Source: Hyperoodon ampullatus
Lineage: Eukaryota > Chordata > Mammalia > Artiodactyla > Ziphiidae
Direction: 5' to 3'
Assembly: GCA_949752795.1 (NCBI GenBank)
Contig: CATKHW010000366.1
Span: 334,001 to 398,000 of the forward strand
Length of the DNA stretch: 64,000 bases
The translations under genes were made by a program, and so were the position numbers. Under the pieces are notes generated by a model, which did no database searches, was not told the origin of the DNA, and worked only from the letters and a program-made list of their open reading frames with translations. Below are positions 35,148 through 49,057 of the stretch, in pieces (position 1 is the stretch's first letter; every line of letters begins with the position of its first letter).

Positions 35148-36886
35148 GTCCCTTTCACTGAGGAAGGTGTAGGTCTTGTCTATTCCATTGTTGGTTTTTG
35201 GAACGGTACCTGTGCTTATATCAAACTCTTCTTTTATGCATCACCCTACCTCTCCTTCCCCCTTCAGCAGGCATAAGAGTGATTTCTAAATGTGAGACAC
35301 TGTTCGCTTTCCTAACTCAGTTCAAGTGAAGCCATGTTTACAGGATCTTCATAAGTGATATCTTATGATAAGTTTCTCTTTTTGTGTGACTTATTTCACT
35401 TAGAATCATCGTACCTGAAACCACCCATTTCGCTGCTACTGGTCTTATGACATTGATTTCATGGCTGAGGGATATTCCATCGTACGTAAGTACCACAATT
35501 TTTTGAACCATTTTTATATTTCCTGGGATATTTAAGGTGTACCCAAGTTGAGGTCCTTGTAAGCATTTCAGCCTTAAATTTTGGGGTGGCTCTGTCTTAT
35601 TGATTTTCAGTTTTCCCAAGGTATATTCCCTAGACTGGAAGTGCCCTTGGCTCTGTAGCTCTGTTCTTTACTTGTTTTAGGGAACACAATGTACTCCTCC
35701 AGAGAGGCAGTTGGCAATTTACATCCCGCCCATCAGCATAACAAGGCTCCCTGTTCTCCAGGGCCTGTCTTGCCTTTTTGGTTTTTACACAATTTGTGGA
35801 TGTCCCTTTAGACCGGTGGGAAGTGATACTTCTTTGTAGTGCAGATTTGCATTGCCCGCTTGCTTGCTTGGCCAAAAAGGGCGTATGCGTTTTCTCCTGA
35901 ATATATTCAGGAGAAAACACATACGCCCTTTTTGGCCAAGTGCATCATTGTCGAAGTTGTGCCCCTCTTCCTGTGCTTTAAAGGCGATTCCAACGTACCT
36001 CTTGAAATCTGTTTCCTGCTATTCTGCCTCGCTTTCAAGTCCGCCTCGTTGCCTTCCCTCAACAGATTTTTGGACGATAGTTGTCCTTTATTACTCGGCC
36101 AGTTTGTGAATTGCTGTGCCCCTGAGCTCCATTTTTCAACTCGTTTTTGGTGAGCTGACCGCAAGTCCAAAATTTTGGTTCAGGACCTATACTGGTTCCC
36201 GGTGGGTGGCTGAGAATTTGGTTAATTCTTCTTCCTGCCGGGAAATTACAGTGATATGTGCCCGTCCAAATGCCTAACAGCTACTCTCTCATTGGTTCTC
36301 CCTCTTCCCTTTCATCCTCTGCCAAATTGGCAACCTGTGCGAACCAAGAGGTTAAAGGGGCTGTCTCTCCAAGTTGGGAGGTTGATAGTAAAGCAGCCGG
36401 AAAGTCAAACCGGAGCACCAGGAGAGGGACTATTCGTTGAGTTTTAGAAACCTTTCGTATTCACAGTGTGTCCGTTCTCTAAGTTTCCCGCACATGTTAT
36501 AGCTGTAGTAATATTCCCTTCAACCTGGAGAGTTCGGACCCATGGAATGGGTGCCATGCATTATTGCTTTAAAGGGTCTGCATTTGCTCACCCAATCTCA
36601 CCAATCGTCTCAGTCCCAAGTGTCCCTCCTTATGCCACATCCAGCTGTCGTTGTAGATAGGGTCATTCCAGGTTTCATCAGAGACCCTGAAGGAATTGTA
36701 AAGAATTTCCCAGTTTTTTTGTTTTGTTTTTGAAATTCCTTTTTATAGTGGGTTTGAGCTGATTCTCGCTGCCATGTTTATGCCAGTCTAGACACACTTG
36801 ATTCCCTTACGGAGACATATCAATACATAGGTTTGAAGATTCTTACTAGTCAGATATTTTCCTCTGCGGGAAATATGGGGTTTTGA
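35148..36886. repeat. 1.74-kb monomer 15
   Basis: 1739 bp; palindrome 35867-35940 with one mismatched pair. First half nearly identical to monomer 8. Confidence 0.92.
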
Positions 36887-38625
36887 GTCCCTTTCACTGA
36901 GGACGGTGTAGGTCTTGTCTATTCCATAGTTGGTTTTTGGAACGGTACCTGTGCTTATATCAAACTCTGGTTTTATGCATCACCCCACCTCTCCTTCCCC
37001 CTTAAGCAGGTATAAGAGTGTTTTCTAAATGTGAGACACTGTTCTCTTTCCTAACTCAGTTCAAGTGTAGCCATGTTTACAGGATCTTCATAAGTGATAT
37101 CTTATGATAAGTTTCTTTTTCTGTGTGACTTATTTCACTTAGAATCATCGTACCTGAATCCACCCATTTTGCTGCTACTGGTCTTATGACATTGATTTCA
37201 TGGCTGAGGGATATTCCATCGTACGTAAGTACCACAATTTTTTGAACCATGTTTATATTTTCTGGGATACTTAAGGTGTATCCAAGTTGAGGTCCTTGTA
37301 TGCAGTGCAGCCCTAAATTTTGGGGTGGCTCTGTCTTATTGATTTTCAGTTTTCCCAAGGTATATTCCCTAGACTGGTAGTGCCCTTGGCTCTGTAGCTC
37401 TGTTCTTTACTTGTTCTAGGGAACAGAATGCACTCCTCCAGAGAGGCAGTTGGCAATTTACATCCCGCCCATCAGCATAACAAGGCTCCCTGTTCTCCAG
37501 GGCCTGTCTTGCCTTTCTTGTTCTTACACATTTTGTGGATGTCCCTTTTGACCGGTGGGAAGTGATACTTCTTTGTAGTGCAGATTTGCATTGCCCGCTT
37601 GCTTGCTTGGCCAAAAAGGGCGTATGCGTTTTCTCCTGAATATATTCAGGAGAAAACACATACGCCCTTTTTGGCCAAGTGCATCATTGTCGAAGTTGTG
37701 CCCCTCTTCCTGTGCTTTAAAGGCGATTCCAACGTACCTCTTGAAATCTGTTTCCTGCTATTCTGCCTCACTTTCAAGTCCGCCTCGTTGCCTTCCCTCA
37801 ACAGATTTTTGGACGATAGTTGTCCTTTATTACTCGGCCAGTTTGTGAATTGCTGTGCCCCTGAGCTCCATTTTTCAACTCGTCTTTGGTGAGCTGACCG
37901 CAAGTCCAAAATTTTGGTTCAGGACCTATACTGGTTCCCGGTGGGTGGCTGAGAATTTGGTTAATTCTTCTTCCTGCCGGGAAATTACAGTGATATGTGC
38001 CCGTCCAAATGCCTAACAGCTACTCTCTCATTGGTTCTCCCTCTTCCCTTTCATCCTCTGCCAAATTGGCAACCTGTGCGAACCAAGAGGTTAAAGGGGC
38101 TGTCTCTCCAAGTTGGGAGGTTGATAGTAAGGCAGACGGAAAGTCAAACCGGAGCACCAGGAGAGGGACTATTCATTGAGTTTTAGAAACCTTTCATATT
38201 CACAGTGTGTCCGTTCCCTAGGTTTCCCGCACATGTTATAGCTGCAGTAATATTCCCTTCAACCTGGAGAGTTCGGACCCATGGAATGGGTGCCATGCAT
38301 TATTGCTTTAAAGGGTCTGCATTTGCTCACCCAATCTCACCAATCGTCTCAGTCCCAAGTGTCCCTCCTTATGCCACATCCAGCTGTCATTATAGATAGG
38401 GTCATTCCAGCTTTCATCAGAGACCCTGAAGGAATTGTAAAGAATTTCCCAGTTTTTTTGTTTTGTTTTTGAAATTCCTTTTTATAGTGGGTTTGAGCTG
38501 ATTCTCGCTGCCATGTTTATGCCACTCTAGACACACTTGATTCCCTTACGGAGACATATCAATTCATAGGTTTTAAGATTCTTACTAGTCAGTTATTTTC
38601 CTCTGCGGGAAATATGGGGTTTTGA
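36887..38625. repeat. 1.74-kb monomer 16 (HOR position a, block 1)
   Basis: 1739 bp; palindrome 37606-37679 with one mismatched pair. Nearly identical to monomer 20 at +6,954 bp, including the GAGGACGGTGTAGG variant at the start. Confidence 0.92.
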
Positions 38626-40364
38626 GTCCCTTTCACTGAGGACGGTGTAGGTCTTGTCTATTCCATAGTTGGTTTTTGGAACGGTACCTGTGCTTATATC
38701 AAACTCTGGTTTTATGCATCACCCCACCTCTCCTTCCCCCTTAAGCAGGTATAAGAGTGTTTTCTAAATGTGAGACACTGTTCTCTTTCCTAACTCAGTT
38801 CAAGTGTAGCCATGTTTACAGGATCTTCATAAGTGATATCTTATGATAAGTTTCTTTTTCTGTGTGACTTATTTCACTTAGAATCACCGTACCTGAATCC
38901 ACCCATTTTGCTGCTACTGGTCTTATGACATTGATTTCATGGCTGAGGGATATTCCATCGTACGTAAGTACCACAATTTTTTGAACCATGTTTATATTTT
39001 CTGGGATACTTAAGGTGTATCCAAGTTGAGGTCCTTGTATGCAGTGCAGCCCTAAATTTTGGGGTGGCTCTGTCTTATTGATTTTCAGTTTTCCCAAGGT
39101 ATATTCCCTAGACTGGTAGTGCCCTTGGCTCTGTAGCTCTGTTCTTTACTTGTTTTAGGGAACAGAATGCACTCCTCCAGAGAGGCAGTTGGCAATTTAC
39201 ATCCCGCCCATCAGCATAACAAGGCTCCCTGTTCTCCAGGGCCTGTCTTGCCTTTCTTGTTCTTACACATTTTGTGGATGTCCCTTTTGACCGGTGGGAA
39301 GTGATACTTCTTTGTAGTGCAGATTTGCATTGCCCGCTTGCTTGCTTGGCCAAAAAGGGCGTATGCGTTTTCTCCTGAATATATTCAGGAGAAAACGCAT
39401 ACGCCCTTTTTGGCCAAGTGCATCATTGTCGAAGTTGTGCCCCTCTTCCTGTGCTTTAAAGGCGATTCCAACGTACCTCTTGAAATCTGTTTCCTGCTAT
39501 TCTGCCTCGCTTTCAAGTCCGCCTCGTTGCCTTCCCTCAACAGATTTTTGGACGATAGTTGTCCTTTATTACTCGGCCAGTTTGTGAATTGCTGTGCCCC
39601 TGAGCTCCATTTTTCAACTCGTTTTTGGTGAGCTGACCGCAAGTCCAAAATTTTGGTTCAGGACCTATACTGGTTCCCGGTGGGTGGCTGAGAATTTGGT
39701 TAATTCTTCTTCCTGCCGGGAAATTACAGTGATATGTGCCCGTCCAAATGCCTAACAGCTACTCTCTCATTGGTTCTCCCTCTTCCCTTTCATCCTCTGC
39801 CAAATTGGCAACCTGTGCGAACCAAGAGGTTAAAGGGGCTGTCTCTCCAAGTTGGGAGGTTGATAGTAAAGCAGACGGAAAGTCAAACCGGAGCACCAGG
39901 AGAGGGACTATTCGTTGAGTTTTAGAAACCTTTCGTATTCACAGTGTGTCCGTTCCCTAGGTTTCCTTCACATGTTATAGCTGTAGTAATATTCTCTTCA
40001 ACCTGGAGAGTTCGGACTCATGGAATGGGTGCCATGCATTATTGCTTTAAAGGGTCTGCATTTGCTCACCCAATCTCACCAATCATCTCAGTCCCAAGTG
40101 TCCCTCCTTATGCCACATCCAGCTGTCGTTGTAGATAGGGTCATTCCAGCTTTCATCAGAGACCCTGAAGGAATTGTAAAGAATTTCCCAGTTTTTTTGT
40201 TTTGTTTTTGAAATTCCTTTTTATAGTGGGTTTGAGCTGATTCTCGCTGCCATGTTTATGCCAGTCTAGACACACTTGATTCCCTTACGGAGACATATCA
40301 ATACATAGGTATTAAGATTCTTACTAGTCAGATATTTTCCTCTGCGGGAAATATGGGGTTTTGA
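38626..40364. repeat. 1.74-kb monomer 17 (HOR position b, block 1)
   Basis: 1739 bp; perfect palindrome 39345-39418. Nearly identical to monomer 21 at +6,954 bp. Confidence 0.92.
39345..39418. repeat. Perfect 74-bp palindrome (reference form)
   Basis: Arms of 37 bp with no spacer. It opens with CTTGGCC, closes with GGCCAAG and is centred on CTGAATATATTCAG. The same perfect form occurs at 23705-23778, 25444-25517, 42822-42895, 46299-46372, 48038-48111 and 51515-51588. Such a sequence can extrude as a cruciform or fold as a hairpin in single-stranded DNA or RNA. Confidence 0.95.
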
Positions 40365-42103
40365 GTCCCTTTCACTGAGGAAGGTGTAGGTCTTGTCTAT
40401 TACATAGTTGGTTTTTGGAACGGTACCTGTGCTTATATCAAACTCTGGTTTTATGCATCACCCCACCTCTCCTTCACCATTAAGCAGGCATAAGAGTGTT
40501 TTCTAAATATGAGACACTGTTCTCTTTCCTAACTCAGTTCAAGTGTAGCCATGTTTACAGGATCTTCATAAGTGATATCTTATGATAAGTTTCTTTTTCT
40601 GTGTGACTTATTTCACTTAGAATCATCGTACCTGAATCCACCCATTTTGCTGCTACTGGTCTTATGACATTGATTTCATGGCTGAGGGATATTCCATCGT
40701 ACGTAAGTACCACAATTTTTTGAACCATGTTTATATTTCCTGGGATATTTAAGGTGTACCCAAGTTGAGGTCCTTGTAAGCAGTGCAGCCCTAAATTTTG
40801 GGGTGGCTCTGTCTTATTGATTTTCAGTTTTCCCAAGGTATATTCCCTAGACTGGAAGTGCCCTTGGCTCTGTAGCTCTGTTCTTTTCCTTGTTTTAGGG
40901 AACACAATGTACTCCTCCAGAGGGGCAGTTGGCAATTTACATCCCGCCCATGAGCATAACAAGGCTCCCTGTTCTCCAGGGCCTGTCTTGCCTTTCTGGT
41001 TTTTACACATTTTGTGGATGTCCCTTTTGACCGGTGGGAAGTGATACTTCTTTGTAGTGCAGATTTGCATTGCCCGCTTGCTTGCTTGGCCAAAAAGGGT
41101 GTATGCGTTCTCTCCTGAATATATTCAGGGGAAAACGCATACACCCTTGTTGGCCAAGTGCATCATTGTCGAAGTTGTGCCCCTCTTCCTGTGCTTTAAA
41201 GGTGATTCCAACATACCTCTTGAAATCTATTTCCTGCTATTCTGCCTCGCTTTCAAGTCCACCTCGTTCCCTTCGCTCAACAGATTTTTGGACGATAGTT
41301 TTCCTTTATTACTCAGCCAGTTTGTGAATTGCTGTGCCCCTGGGCTCCATTTTTCAACTCGTTTTTGGTGAGATGACCGCAAGTCCAAAATTTTGGTTCA
41401 GGACCTATACTGGTTCCTGGTGGGTGGCTGAGACTTTGGTTAATTCTTCTTCCTGCCGGGAAATTACAGTGATATGTGCCCGTCCAAATGCCTAACAGCT
41501 ACTCTCTCATTGGTTCTCCCTCTTCCCTTTCATCCTCTGCCGAATTGGAAACTTGTGCGAACCAGGAGGTTAAAGGGGCTGTCTCTCCACGTTGGGAGAT
41601 TGATAGTAAAGCAGATGGAAAGTCATACTGGAGCACCAGGAGAGGGAGTATTCATTGAGATTTAGAAACCTTTCGTATTCACAGTGGGTCCATTCTCTAG
41701 GTTTCCCGTACATGTTATAGGTGTAGTAATATTCCCTTCAACCTGGAGAGTTGGGACCCATGGAATTGGTGCCAGTCATTTGTGCTTTAAAGGGACTGCA
41801 TTTGCTCACCCAATCTCACCAAACTTCTCAGTCCCAAGTGTCCCTCCTTATGCCACATCCAGCTGTCGTTGTAGATACGTTAATTCCAGGTTTCATCAGA
41901 CACCCTGAAGGAATTGTAAAGAATTTACCAGTTTTTTTGTTTAGTTTTTGCAATTCCTTTTTATAGTGGGTTTGAGCTAATTCTCGCTGCCATGTTTATG
42001 CCAGTCTAGACACACTTGATTCCCTTACGGAGACATATCAATACATAGGTTTTAAGATTCTTACTAGTCAGATATATTCCTCTGCGGGAAATATGGGTTT
42101 TGA
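40365..42103. repeat. 1.74-kb monomer 18 (HOR position c, block 1)
   Basis: 1739 bp; palindrome 41085-41158 with a paired change at position 16 and three mismatches. A 1-bp insertion near 40,885 joins two minus-strand L1 remnants into a 171-codon frame (40555-41070). Matches monomer 23 at +8,693 bp. Confidence 0.92.
41085..41158. repeat. Palindrome with paired change at arm position 16
   Basis: Left GGGTGTATG and right CATACACCC replace GGGCGTATG and CATACGCCC. The same paired state is in 49778-49851. Both altered bases lie in CpG, so two independent deaminations are possible here. Confidence 0.9.
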
Positions 42104-43840
42104 GTCCCTTTCACTGAGGAAAGTGTAGGTCTTGTCTATTCCATAGTTGGTTTTTGGAACGGTACCTGTGCTTATATCAAACTCTGGTTTTATGCATCAC
42201 CCCACCTCTCCTTCACCCTTAAGCAGGCATAAGAGTGTTTTCTAAATGTGATACACTGTTCTCTTTCCTAACTCAGTTCAAGTGTAGCCATGTTTACAGG
42301 ATCTTCATAAGTGATTTCTTATGATAAGTTTCTTTTTCTCTGTGACTCATTTCACTTAGAATCATCGTATCTGAATCCACCCATTTTGCTGCTACTGGTC
42401 TTATGACATTGATTTCATGGCTGAAGGATATTCCATCGTACGTAAGTACCACAATTTTTGGAACCATTTTTCTATTTCCTGGGATATTATGGTGTACCCA
42501 AGTTGAGGTCCTTGTAAGCAGTGCAGCCCTAAATTTTGGGGTGGCTCTGTCTTATTGATTTTCAGTTTTCCCAAGGTATATTCCCTAGACTGGAAGTGCC
42601 CTTGGCTCTGTAGCTCTGTTGTTTACTGGTTTTAGAGAACACAATGCACTCCTCCAGAGAGGCAGTTGGCAATTTACATCCCGCCCATCAGCAAAACAAG
42701 GCTCCCTGTTCTCCAGGGCCTGGCTTGCCTTTCTGGTTTTTACACATTTTGTGGATGTCCCTTTTGACCGGTGGGTAGTGACACTTCTTTGTAGTGCAGA
42801 TTTGCATTGCCCGCTTGCTTGCTTGGCCAAAAAGGGCGTATGCGTTTTCTCCTGAATATATTCAGGAGAAAACGCATACGCCCTTTTTGGCCAAGTGCAT
42901 CATTGTCGAAGTTGTGCCCCTCTTCCTGTGCTTTAAAGGCGATTCCAACGTACCTCTTGAAACTTGTTTCCGGCTATTCTGCCTCACTTTCAATCAGCCT
43001 CGTTGCCTTTCCGCAACAGATTTTTGGACGATAGTTGTCCTTTATTACTCGGCCTCTTTGTGAATTGCTGTGCCCCTGAGCTCCATTATTCAACTCGTTT
43101 TTTGTGAGCTGACCACAAGTCCAAAATTTTGATTCAGGACCTATACTGGTTCCCGGTGGGTGGTTGAGACTTTGGTTAATTCTTCTTGCTGTCGGGAAAT
43201 TACAGTGATATGTGCCCGTCCAAATGCCTAACAGCTACTCTCTCATTGGTTCTCCCTCTTCCCTTTCATCCTCTGCGAAATTGGCCACCTGTGCGAACCA
43301 GGAGGTTAAAGGGAATGTCTCTCCAAGTTTGGAGGTTGATAGTAAAGCAGATGGAAAGTCAAACCGGAGCACCAGGAGAGGGACTATTCATTGAGGTTTA
43401 GAAACCATTCGTATTAACATTGTGTCCGTTCTCTAGGTTTCCCGTACATGTTATAGCTGTAGTAATATTCCCTTCAACCTGGAGAGTTGGGAGCCATGGA
43501 ATGGGTGCCAGGCAATTGTGCTTTAAAGGGTCTGCATTTGCTCTCCCAATCTCACCAATCCTCTCAGTCCCAAGTGTCCAGCCTTATGCCACATCCAGCT
43601 GTCGTTGTAGATAGGGTCATTCCAGGTTTCATCAGAGACCCTGAAGGAATTGTAAAGAATTTCCCAGTTTTTTTGTTTTGTTTTTAAAATTCCTATTTAT
43701 AGTGGGTTTGAGCTGATTCTCGCTGCCATGTTTATGCCAGTCTAGACACACTTGATTCCCTTATGGAGACATATCAATACATAGGTTTTAAGATTCTTAC
43801 TAGTCAGATATATTCCTCTGAGGGAAATATGGGGTTTTGA
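42104..43840. repeat. 1.74-kb monomer 19 (HOR position d, block 1)
   Basis: 1737 bp; perfect palindrome 42822-42895. A short gap after the palindrome (CTTTCAATCAGCC near 42,990) is shared with monomer 24, its partner at +8,693 bp. Confidence 0.92.
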
Positions 43841-45579
43841 GTCCCTTTCACTGAGGACGGTGTAGGTCTTGTCTATTCCATAGTTGGTTTTTGGAACGGT
43901 ACCTGTGCTTATATCAAACTCTGGTTTTATGCATCACCCCACCTCTCCTTCCCCCTTAAGCAGGTATAAGAGTGTTTTCTAAATGTGAGACACTGTTCTC
44001 TTTCCTAACTCAGTTCAAGTGTAGCCATGTTTACAGGATCTTCATAAGTGATATCTTATGATAAGTTTCTTTTTCTGTGTGACTTATTTCACTTAGAATC
44101 ATCGTACCTGAATCCACCCATTTTGCTGCTACTGGTCTTATGACATTGATTTCATGGCTGAGGGATATTCCATCGTACGTAAGTACCACAATTTTTTGAA
44201 CCATGTTTATATTTTCTGGGATACTTAAGGTGTATCCAAGTTGAGGTCCTTGTATGCAGTGCAGCCCTAAATTTTGGGGTGGCTCTGTCTTATTGATTTT
44301 CAGTTTTCCCAAGGTATATTCCCTAGACTGGTAGTGCCCTTGGCTCTGTAGCTCTGTTCTTTACTTGTTTTAGGGAACAGAATGCACTCCTCCAGAGAGG
44401 CAGTTGGCAATTTACATCCCGCCCATCAGCATAACAAGGCTCCCTGTTCTCCAGGGCCTGTCTTGCCTTTCTTGTTCTTACACATTTTGTGGATGTCCCT
44501 TTTGACCGGTGGGAAGTGATACTTCTTTGTAGTGCAGATTTGCATTGCCCGCTTGCTTGCTTGGCCAAAAAGGGCGTATGCGTTTTCTCCTGAATATATT
44601 CAGGAGAAAACACATACGCCCTTTTTGGCCAAGTGCATCATTGTCGAAGTTGTGCCCCTCTTCCTGTGCTTTAAAGGCGATTCCAACGTACCTCTTGAAA
44701 TCTGTTTCCTGCTATTCTGCCTCACTTTCAAGTCCGCCTCGTTGCCTTCCCTCAACAGATTTTTGGACGATAGTTGTCCTTTATTACTCGGCCAGTTTGT
44801 GAATTGCTGTGCCCCTGAGCTCCATTTTTCAACTCGTCTTTGGTGAGCTGACCGCAAGTCCAAAATTTTGGTTCAGGACCTATACTGGTTCCCGGTGGGT
44901 GGCTGAGAATTTGGTTAATTCTTCTTCCTGCCGGGAAATTACAGTGATATGTGCCCGTCCAAATGCCTAACAGCTACTCTCTCATTGGTTCTCCCTCTTC
45001 CCTTTCATCCTCTGCCAAATTGGCAACCTGTGCGAACCAAGAGGTTAAAGGGGCTGTCTCTCCAAGTTGGGAGGTTGATAGTAAGGCAGACGGAAAGTCA
45101 AACCGGAGCACCAGGAGAGGGACTATTCATTGAGTTTTAGAAACCTTTCATATTCACAGTGTGTCCGTTCCCTAGGTTTCCCGCACATGTTATAGCTGCA
45201 GTAATATTCCCTTCAACCTGGAGAGTTCGGACCCATGGAATGGGTGCCATGCATTATTGCTTTAAAGGGTCTGCATTTGCTCACCCAATCTCACCAATCG
45301 TCTCAGTCCCAAGTGTCCCTCCTTATGCCACATCCAGCTGTCATTGTAGATAGGGTCATTCCAGCTTTCATCAGAGACCCTGAAGGAATTGTAAAGAATT
45401 TCCCAGTTTTTTTGTTTTGTTTTTGAAATTCCTTTTTATAGTGGGTTTGAGCTGATTCTCGCTGCCATGTTTATGCCAGTCTAGACACACTTGATTCCCT
45501 TACGGAGACATATCAATACATAGGTTTTAAGATTCTTACTAGTCAGTTATTTTCCTCTGCGGGAAATATGGGGTTTTGA
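43841..45579. repeat. 1.74-kb monomer 20 (HOR position a, block 2)
   Basis: 1739 bp; palindrome 44560-44633 with the same single mismatch as monomer 16. Confidence 0.92.
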
Positions 45580-47318
45580 GTCCCTTTCACTGAGGACGGT
45601 GTAGGTCTTGTCTATTCCATAGTTGGTTTTTGGAACGGTACCTGTGCTTATATCAAACTCTGGTTTTATGCATCACCCCACCTCTCCTTCCCCCTTAAGC
45701 AGGTATAAGAGTGTTTTCTAAATGTGAGACACTGTTCTCTTTCCTAACTCAGTTCAAGTGTAGCCATGTTTACAGGATCTTCATAAGTGATATCTTATGA
45801 TAAGTTTCTTTTTCTGTGTGACTTATTTCACTTAGAATCATCGTACCTGAATCCACCCATTTTGCTGCTACTGGTCTTATGACATTGATTTCATGGCTGA
45901 GGGATATTCCATCGTACGTAAGTACCACAATCTTTTGAACCATGTTTATATTTTCTGGGATACTTAAGGTGTATCCAAGTTGAGGTCCTTGTATGCAGTG
46001 CAGCCCTAAATTTTGGGGTGGCTCTGTCTTATTGATTTTCAGTTTTCCCAAGGTATATTCCCTAGACTGGTAGTGCCCTTGGCTCTGTAGCTCTGTTCTT
46101 TACTTGTTTTAGGGAACAGAATGCACTCCTCCAGAGAGGCAGTTGGCAATTTACATCCCGCCCATCAGCATAACAAGGCTCCCTGTTCTCCAGGGCCTGT
46201 CTTGCCTTTCTTGTTCTTACACATTTTGTGGATGTCCCTTTTGACCGGTGGGAAGTGATACTTCTTTGTAGTGCAGATTTGCATTGCCCGCTTGCTTGCT
46301 TGGCCAAAAAGGGCGTATGCGTTTTCTCCTGAATATATTCAGGAGAAAACGCATACGCCCTTTTTGGCCAAGTGCATCATTGTCGAAGTTGTGCCCCTCT
46401 TCCTGTGCTTTAAAGGCGATTCCAACGTACCTCTTGAAATCTGTTTCCTGCTATTCTGCCTCGCTTTCAAGTCCGCCTCGTTGCCTTCCCTCAACAGATT
46501 TTTGGACGATAGTTGTCCTTTATTACTCGGCCAGTTTGTGAATTGCTGTGCCCCTGAGCTCCATTTTTCAACTCGTTTTTGGTGAGCTGACCGCAAGTCC
46601 AAAATTTTGGTTCAGGACCTATACTGGTTCCCGGTGGGTGGCTGAGAATTTGGTTAATTCTTCTTCCTGCCGGGAAATTACAGTGATATGTGCCCGTCCA
46701 AATGCCTAACAGCTACTCTCTCATTGGTTCTCCCTCTTCCCTTTCATCCTCTGCCAAATTGGCAACCTGTGCGAACCAAGAGGTTAAAGGGGCTGTCTCT
46801 CCAAGTTGGGAGGTTGATAGTAAAGCAGACGGAAAGTCAAACCGGAGCACCAGGAGAGGGACTATTCGTTGAGTTTTAGAAACCTTTCGTATTCACAGTG
46901 TGTCCGTTCCCTAGGTTTCCTTCACATGTTATAGCTGTAGTAATATTCTCTTCAACCTGGAGAGTTCGGACTCATGGAATGGGTGCCATGCATTATTGCT
47001 TTAAAGGGTCTGCATTTGCTCACCCAATCTCACCAATCATCTCAGTCCCAAGTGTCCCTCCTTTTGCCACATCCAGCTGTCGTTGTAGATAGGGTCATTC
47101 CAGCTTTCATCAGAGACCCTGAAGGAATTGTAAAGAATTTCCCAGTTTTTTTGTTTTGTTTTTGAAATTCCTTTTTATAGTGGGTTTGAGCTGATTCTCG
47201 CTGCCATGTTTATGCCAGTCTAGACACACTTGATTCCCTTACGGAGACATATCAATACATAGGTATTAAGATTCTTACTAGTCAGATATTTTCCTCTGCG
47301 GGAAATATGGGGTTTTGA
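45580..47318. repeat. 1.74-kb monomer 21 (HOR position b, block 2)
   Basis: 1739 bp; perfect palindrome 46299-46372. Partner of monomer 17. Confidence 0.92.
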
Positions 47319-49057
47319 GTCCCTTTCACTGAGGAAGGTGTAGGTCTTGTCTATTACATAGTTGGTTTTTGGAACGGTAACTGTGCTTATATCAAACTCT
47401 GGTTTTATGCATCACCCCACCTCTCCTTCCCCCTTAAGCAGGTATAAGAGTGTTTTCTAAATGTGAGACTCTGTTCTCTTTCCTAACTCAGTTCAAGTGT
47501 AGCCATGTTTACAGGATCTTCATAAGTGATATCTTATGATAAGTTTCTTTTTCTGTGTGACTTATTTCACTTAGAATCATCGTACCTGAATCCACCCATT
47601 TTGCTGCTACTGGTCTTATGACATTGATTTCATGGCTGAGGGATATTCCATCGTACGTAAGTACCACAATTTTTTGAACCATGTTTATATTTTCTGGGAT
47701 ACTTAAGGTGTATCCAAGTTGAGGTCCTTGTATGCAGTGCAGCCCTAAATTTTGGGGTGGCTCTGTCTTATTGATTTTCAGTTTTCCCAAGGTATATTCC
47801 CTAGACTGGTAGTGCCCTTGGCTCTGTAGCTCTGTTCTTTACTTGTTTTAGGGAACAGAATGCACTCCTCCAGAGAGGCAGTTGGCAATTTACATCCCGC
47901 CCATCAGCATAACAAGGCTCCCTGTTCTCCAGGGCCTGTCTTGCCTTTCTTGTTCTTACACATTTTGTGGATGTCCCTTTTGACCGGTGGGAAGTGATAC
48001 TTCTTTGTAGTGCCGATTTGCATTGCCCGCTTGCTTGCTTGGCCAAAAAGGGCGTATGCGTTTTCTCCTGAATATATTCAGGAGAAAACGCATACGCCCT
48101 TTTTGGCCAAGTGCATCATTGTCGAAGTTGTGCCCCTCTTCCTGTGCTTTAAAGGCGATTCCAACGTACCTCTTGAAATCTGTTTCCTGCTATTCTGCCT
48201 CGCTTTCAAGTCCGCCTCGTTGCCTTCCCTCAACAGATTTTTGGACGATAGTTGTCCTTTATTACTCGGCCAGTTTGTGAATTGCTGTGCCCCTGAGCTC
48301 CATTTTTCAACTCGTTTTTGGTGAGCTGACCGCAAGTCCAAAATTTTGGTTCAGGACCTATACTGGTTCCCGGTGGGTGGCTGAGAAATTGGTTAATTCT
48401 TCTTCCTGCCGGGAAATTACAGTGATATGTGCCCGTCCAAATGCCTAACAGCTACTCTCTCATTGGTTCTCCCTCTTCCCTTTCATCCTCTGCCAAATTG
48501 GCAACCTGTGTGAACCAAGAGGTTAAAGGGGCTGTCTCTCCAAGTTGGGAGGTTGATAGTAAAGCAGACGGAAAGTCAAACCGGAGCACCAGGAGAGGGA
48601 CTATTCGTTGAGTTTTAGAAACCTTTCGTATTCACAGTGTGTCCGTTCCCTAGGTTTCCTTCACATGTTATAGCTGTAGTAATATTCTCTTCAACCTGGA
48701 GAGTTCGGACCCATGGAATGGGTGCCATGCATTATTGCTTTAAAGGGTCTGCATTTGCTCACCCAATCTCACCAATCATCTCAGTCCCAAGTGTCCCTCC
48801 TTATGCCACATCCAGCTGTCATTGTAGATAGGGTCATTCCAGCTTTCATCAGAGACCCTGAAGAAATTGTAAAGAATTTCCCAGTTTTTTTGTTTTGTTT
48901 TTGAAATTCCTTTTTATAGTGGGTTTGAGCTGATTCTCGCTGCCATGTTTATGCCAGTCTAGACACACTTGATTCCCTTACGGAGACATATCCATACATA
49001 GGTTTTAAGATTCTTACTAGTCAGATATATTCCTCTGCAGGAAATATGGGGTTTTGA
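47319..49057. repeat. 1.74-kb monomer 22 (extra monomer in block 2)
   Basis: 1739 bp; perfect palindrome 48038-48111. Nearly identical to monomer 21 at +1,739 bp and without a counterpart in block 1, so it looks like a recent single-monomer duplication. Confidence 0.92.
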
